The notes beneath the pieces were generated by a model that did not search any database, was not told the origin of the DNA, and saw only the letters and a program-made list of their open reading frames with translations. DNA of 64,000 nucleotides from Neobacillus piezotolerans. Lineage in GTDB: Bacteria > Bacillota > Bacilli > Bacillales > Cytobacillaceae. A program made the translations under genes and the position numbers. The stretch's first letter is position 1; every line of letters starts with the position of its first letter. The stretch spans positions 124,001-188,000 of the forward strand of contig NZ_QNQT01000005.1 in the NCBI RefSeq assembly GCF_003362805.1. The letters run 5' to 3'. This document shows, piece after piece, positions 63,994-64,000 of this stretch.

Positions 63994-64000
63994 TTATACC

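Overview
The window reads as chromosomal DNA of a spore-forming Bacillaceae (Firmicutes, moderate GC). The evidence is strong AGGAGG-type ribosome sites with frequent TTG/GTG starts, U-tailed terminators, and sporulation genes (YjcZ-type peptide, Spo0M, Sda, SspO, GerT-like protein). The gene order yozE-yodN-yozD followed by deoD-yodJ-ctpA is familiar from Bacillus subtilis. The tryptophan operon is controlled by T-boxes and carries its own trpG, as in the B. cereus side of the family and unlike the TRAP-controlled B. subtilis operon. I cannot name a genus. There are no phage, IS or CRISPR elements.

Layout. 1-9.8 kb: a truncated SGNH hydrolase, a sporulation peptide, an LD-carboxypeptidase, the yozE/yodN/yozD block, a small kinase joined to spo0M, deoD, a VanY-type carboxypeptidase and a CtpA protease. 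9.9-18.7 kb: a structured leader RNA, a frameshifted CobW GTPase, small conserved proteins, a GerT-like protein, an SDR enzyme, an acetyltransferase with a tRNA-like leader, an amidohydrolase and dapF. 18.7-24.7 kb: extragenic palindromes, the divergent NHEJ pair ligD/ku, a PAP2 phosphatase, a phosphodiesterase, a YdjO-like cold protein and a GNAT protein. 24.9-28.6 kb: an anaerobic DMSO-reductase-type operon (TorD-DmsA-DmsB, no DmsC) with an Fnr-type box, followed by 52-bp tandem repeats and tRNA-Leu(CAG). 29-38.2 kb: an MFS exporter, a MOSC protein, two tandem Trp T-boxes and trpEGDCFBA. 38.3-43.4 kb: a methyltransferase, selU/mnmH, sda, small proteins and a fluC pair. 43.4-48.2 kb: an ECF sigma factor with its own ECF promoter and a signal-peptidase-like membrane partner, then an amino-acid ABC importer with an M20 hydrolase. 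48.2-54.1 kb: yidC2 with a MifM-type arrest leader, bioY under a BirA operator, a CcdA-like protein, and pflB-pflA with an Fnr box placed at -41.5. 54.4-64 kb: a cupredoxin, hutUIG, a YetF-like protein, an isolated modB, a YkuS-like protein, sspO, a NERD protein and an ABC-F ATPase.

Functional themes are sporulation and germination, anaerobic metabolism (Dms and Pfl with matching Fnr boxes, molybdate import), spore-type double-strand-break repair, and RNA- or peptide-based gene control. The observations most worth following are: (a) the ECF sigma factor paired with an apparently catalytically dead signal peptidase domain; (b) a 68-nt tRNA-like element that can alternatively fold into a long hairpin in the leader of a GNAT gene; (c) a MifM-type arrest peptide whose last codons pair with the yidC2 ribosome-binding site; and (d) unexplained structured RNAs at about 9.93-9.99 kb and 1.5-1.65 kb.
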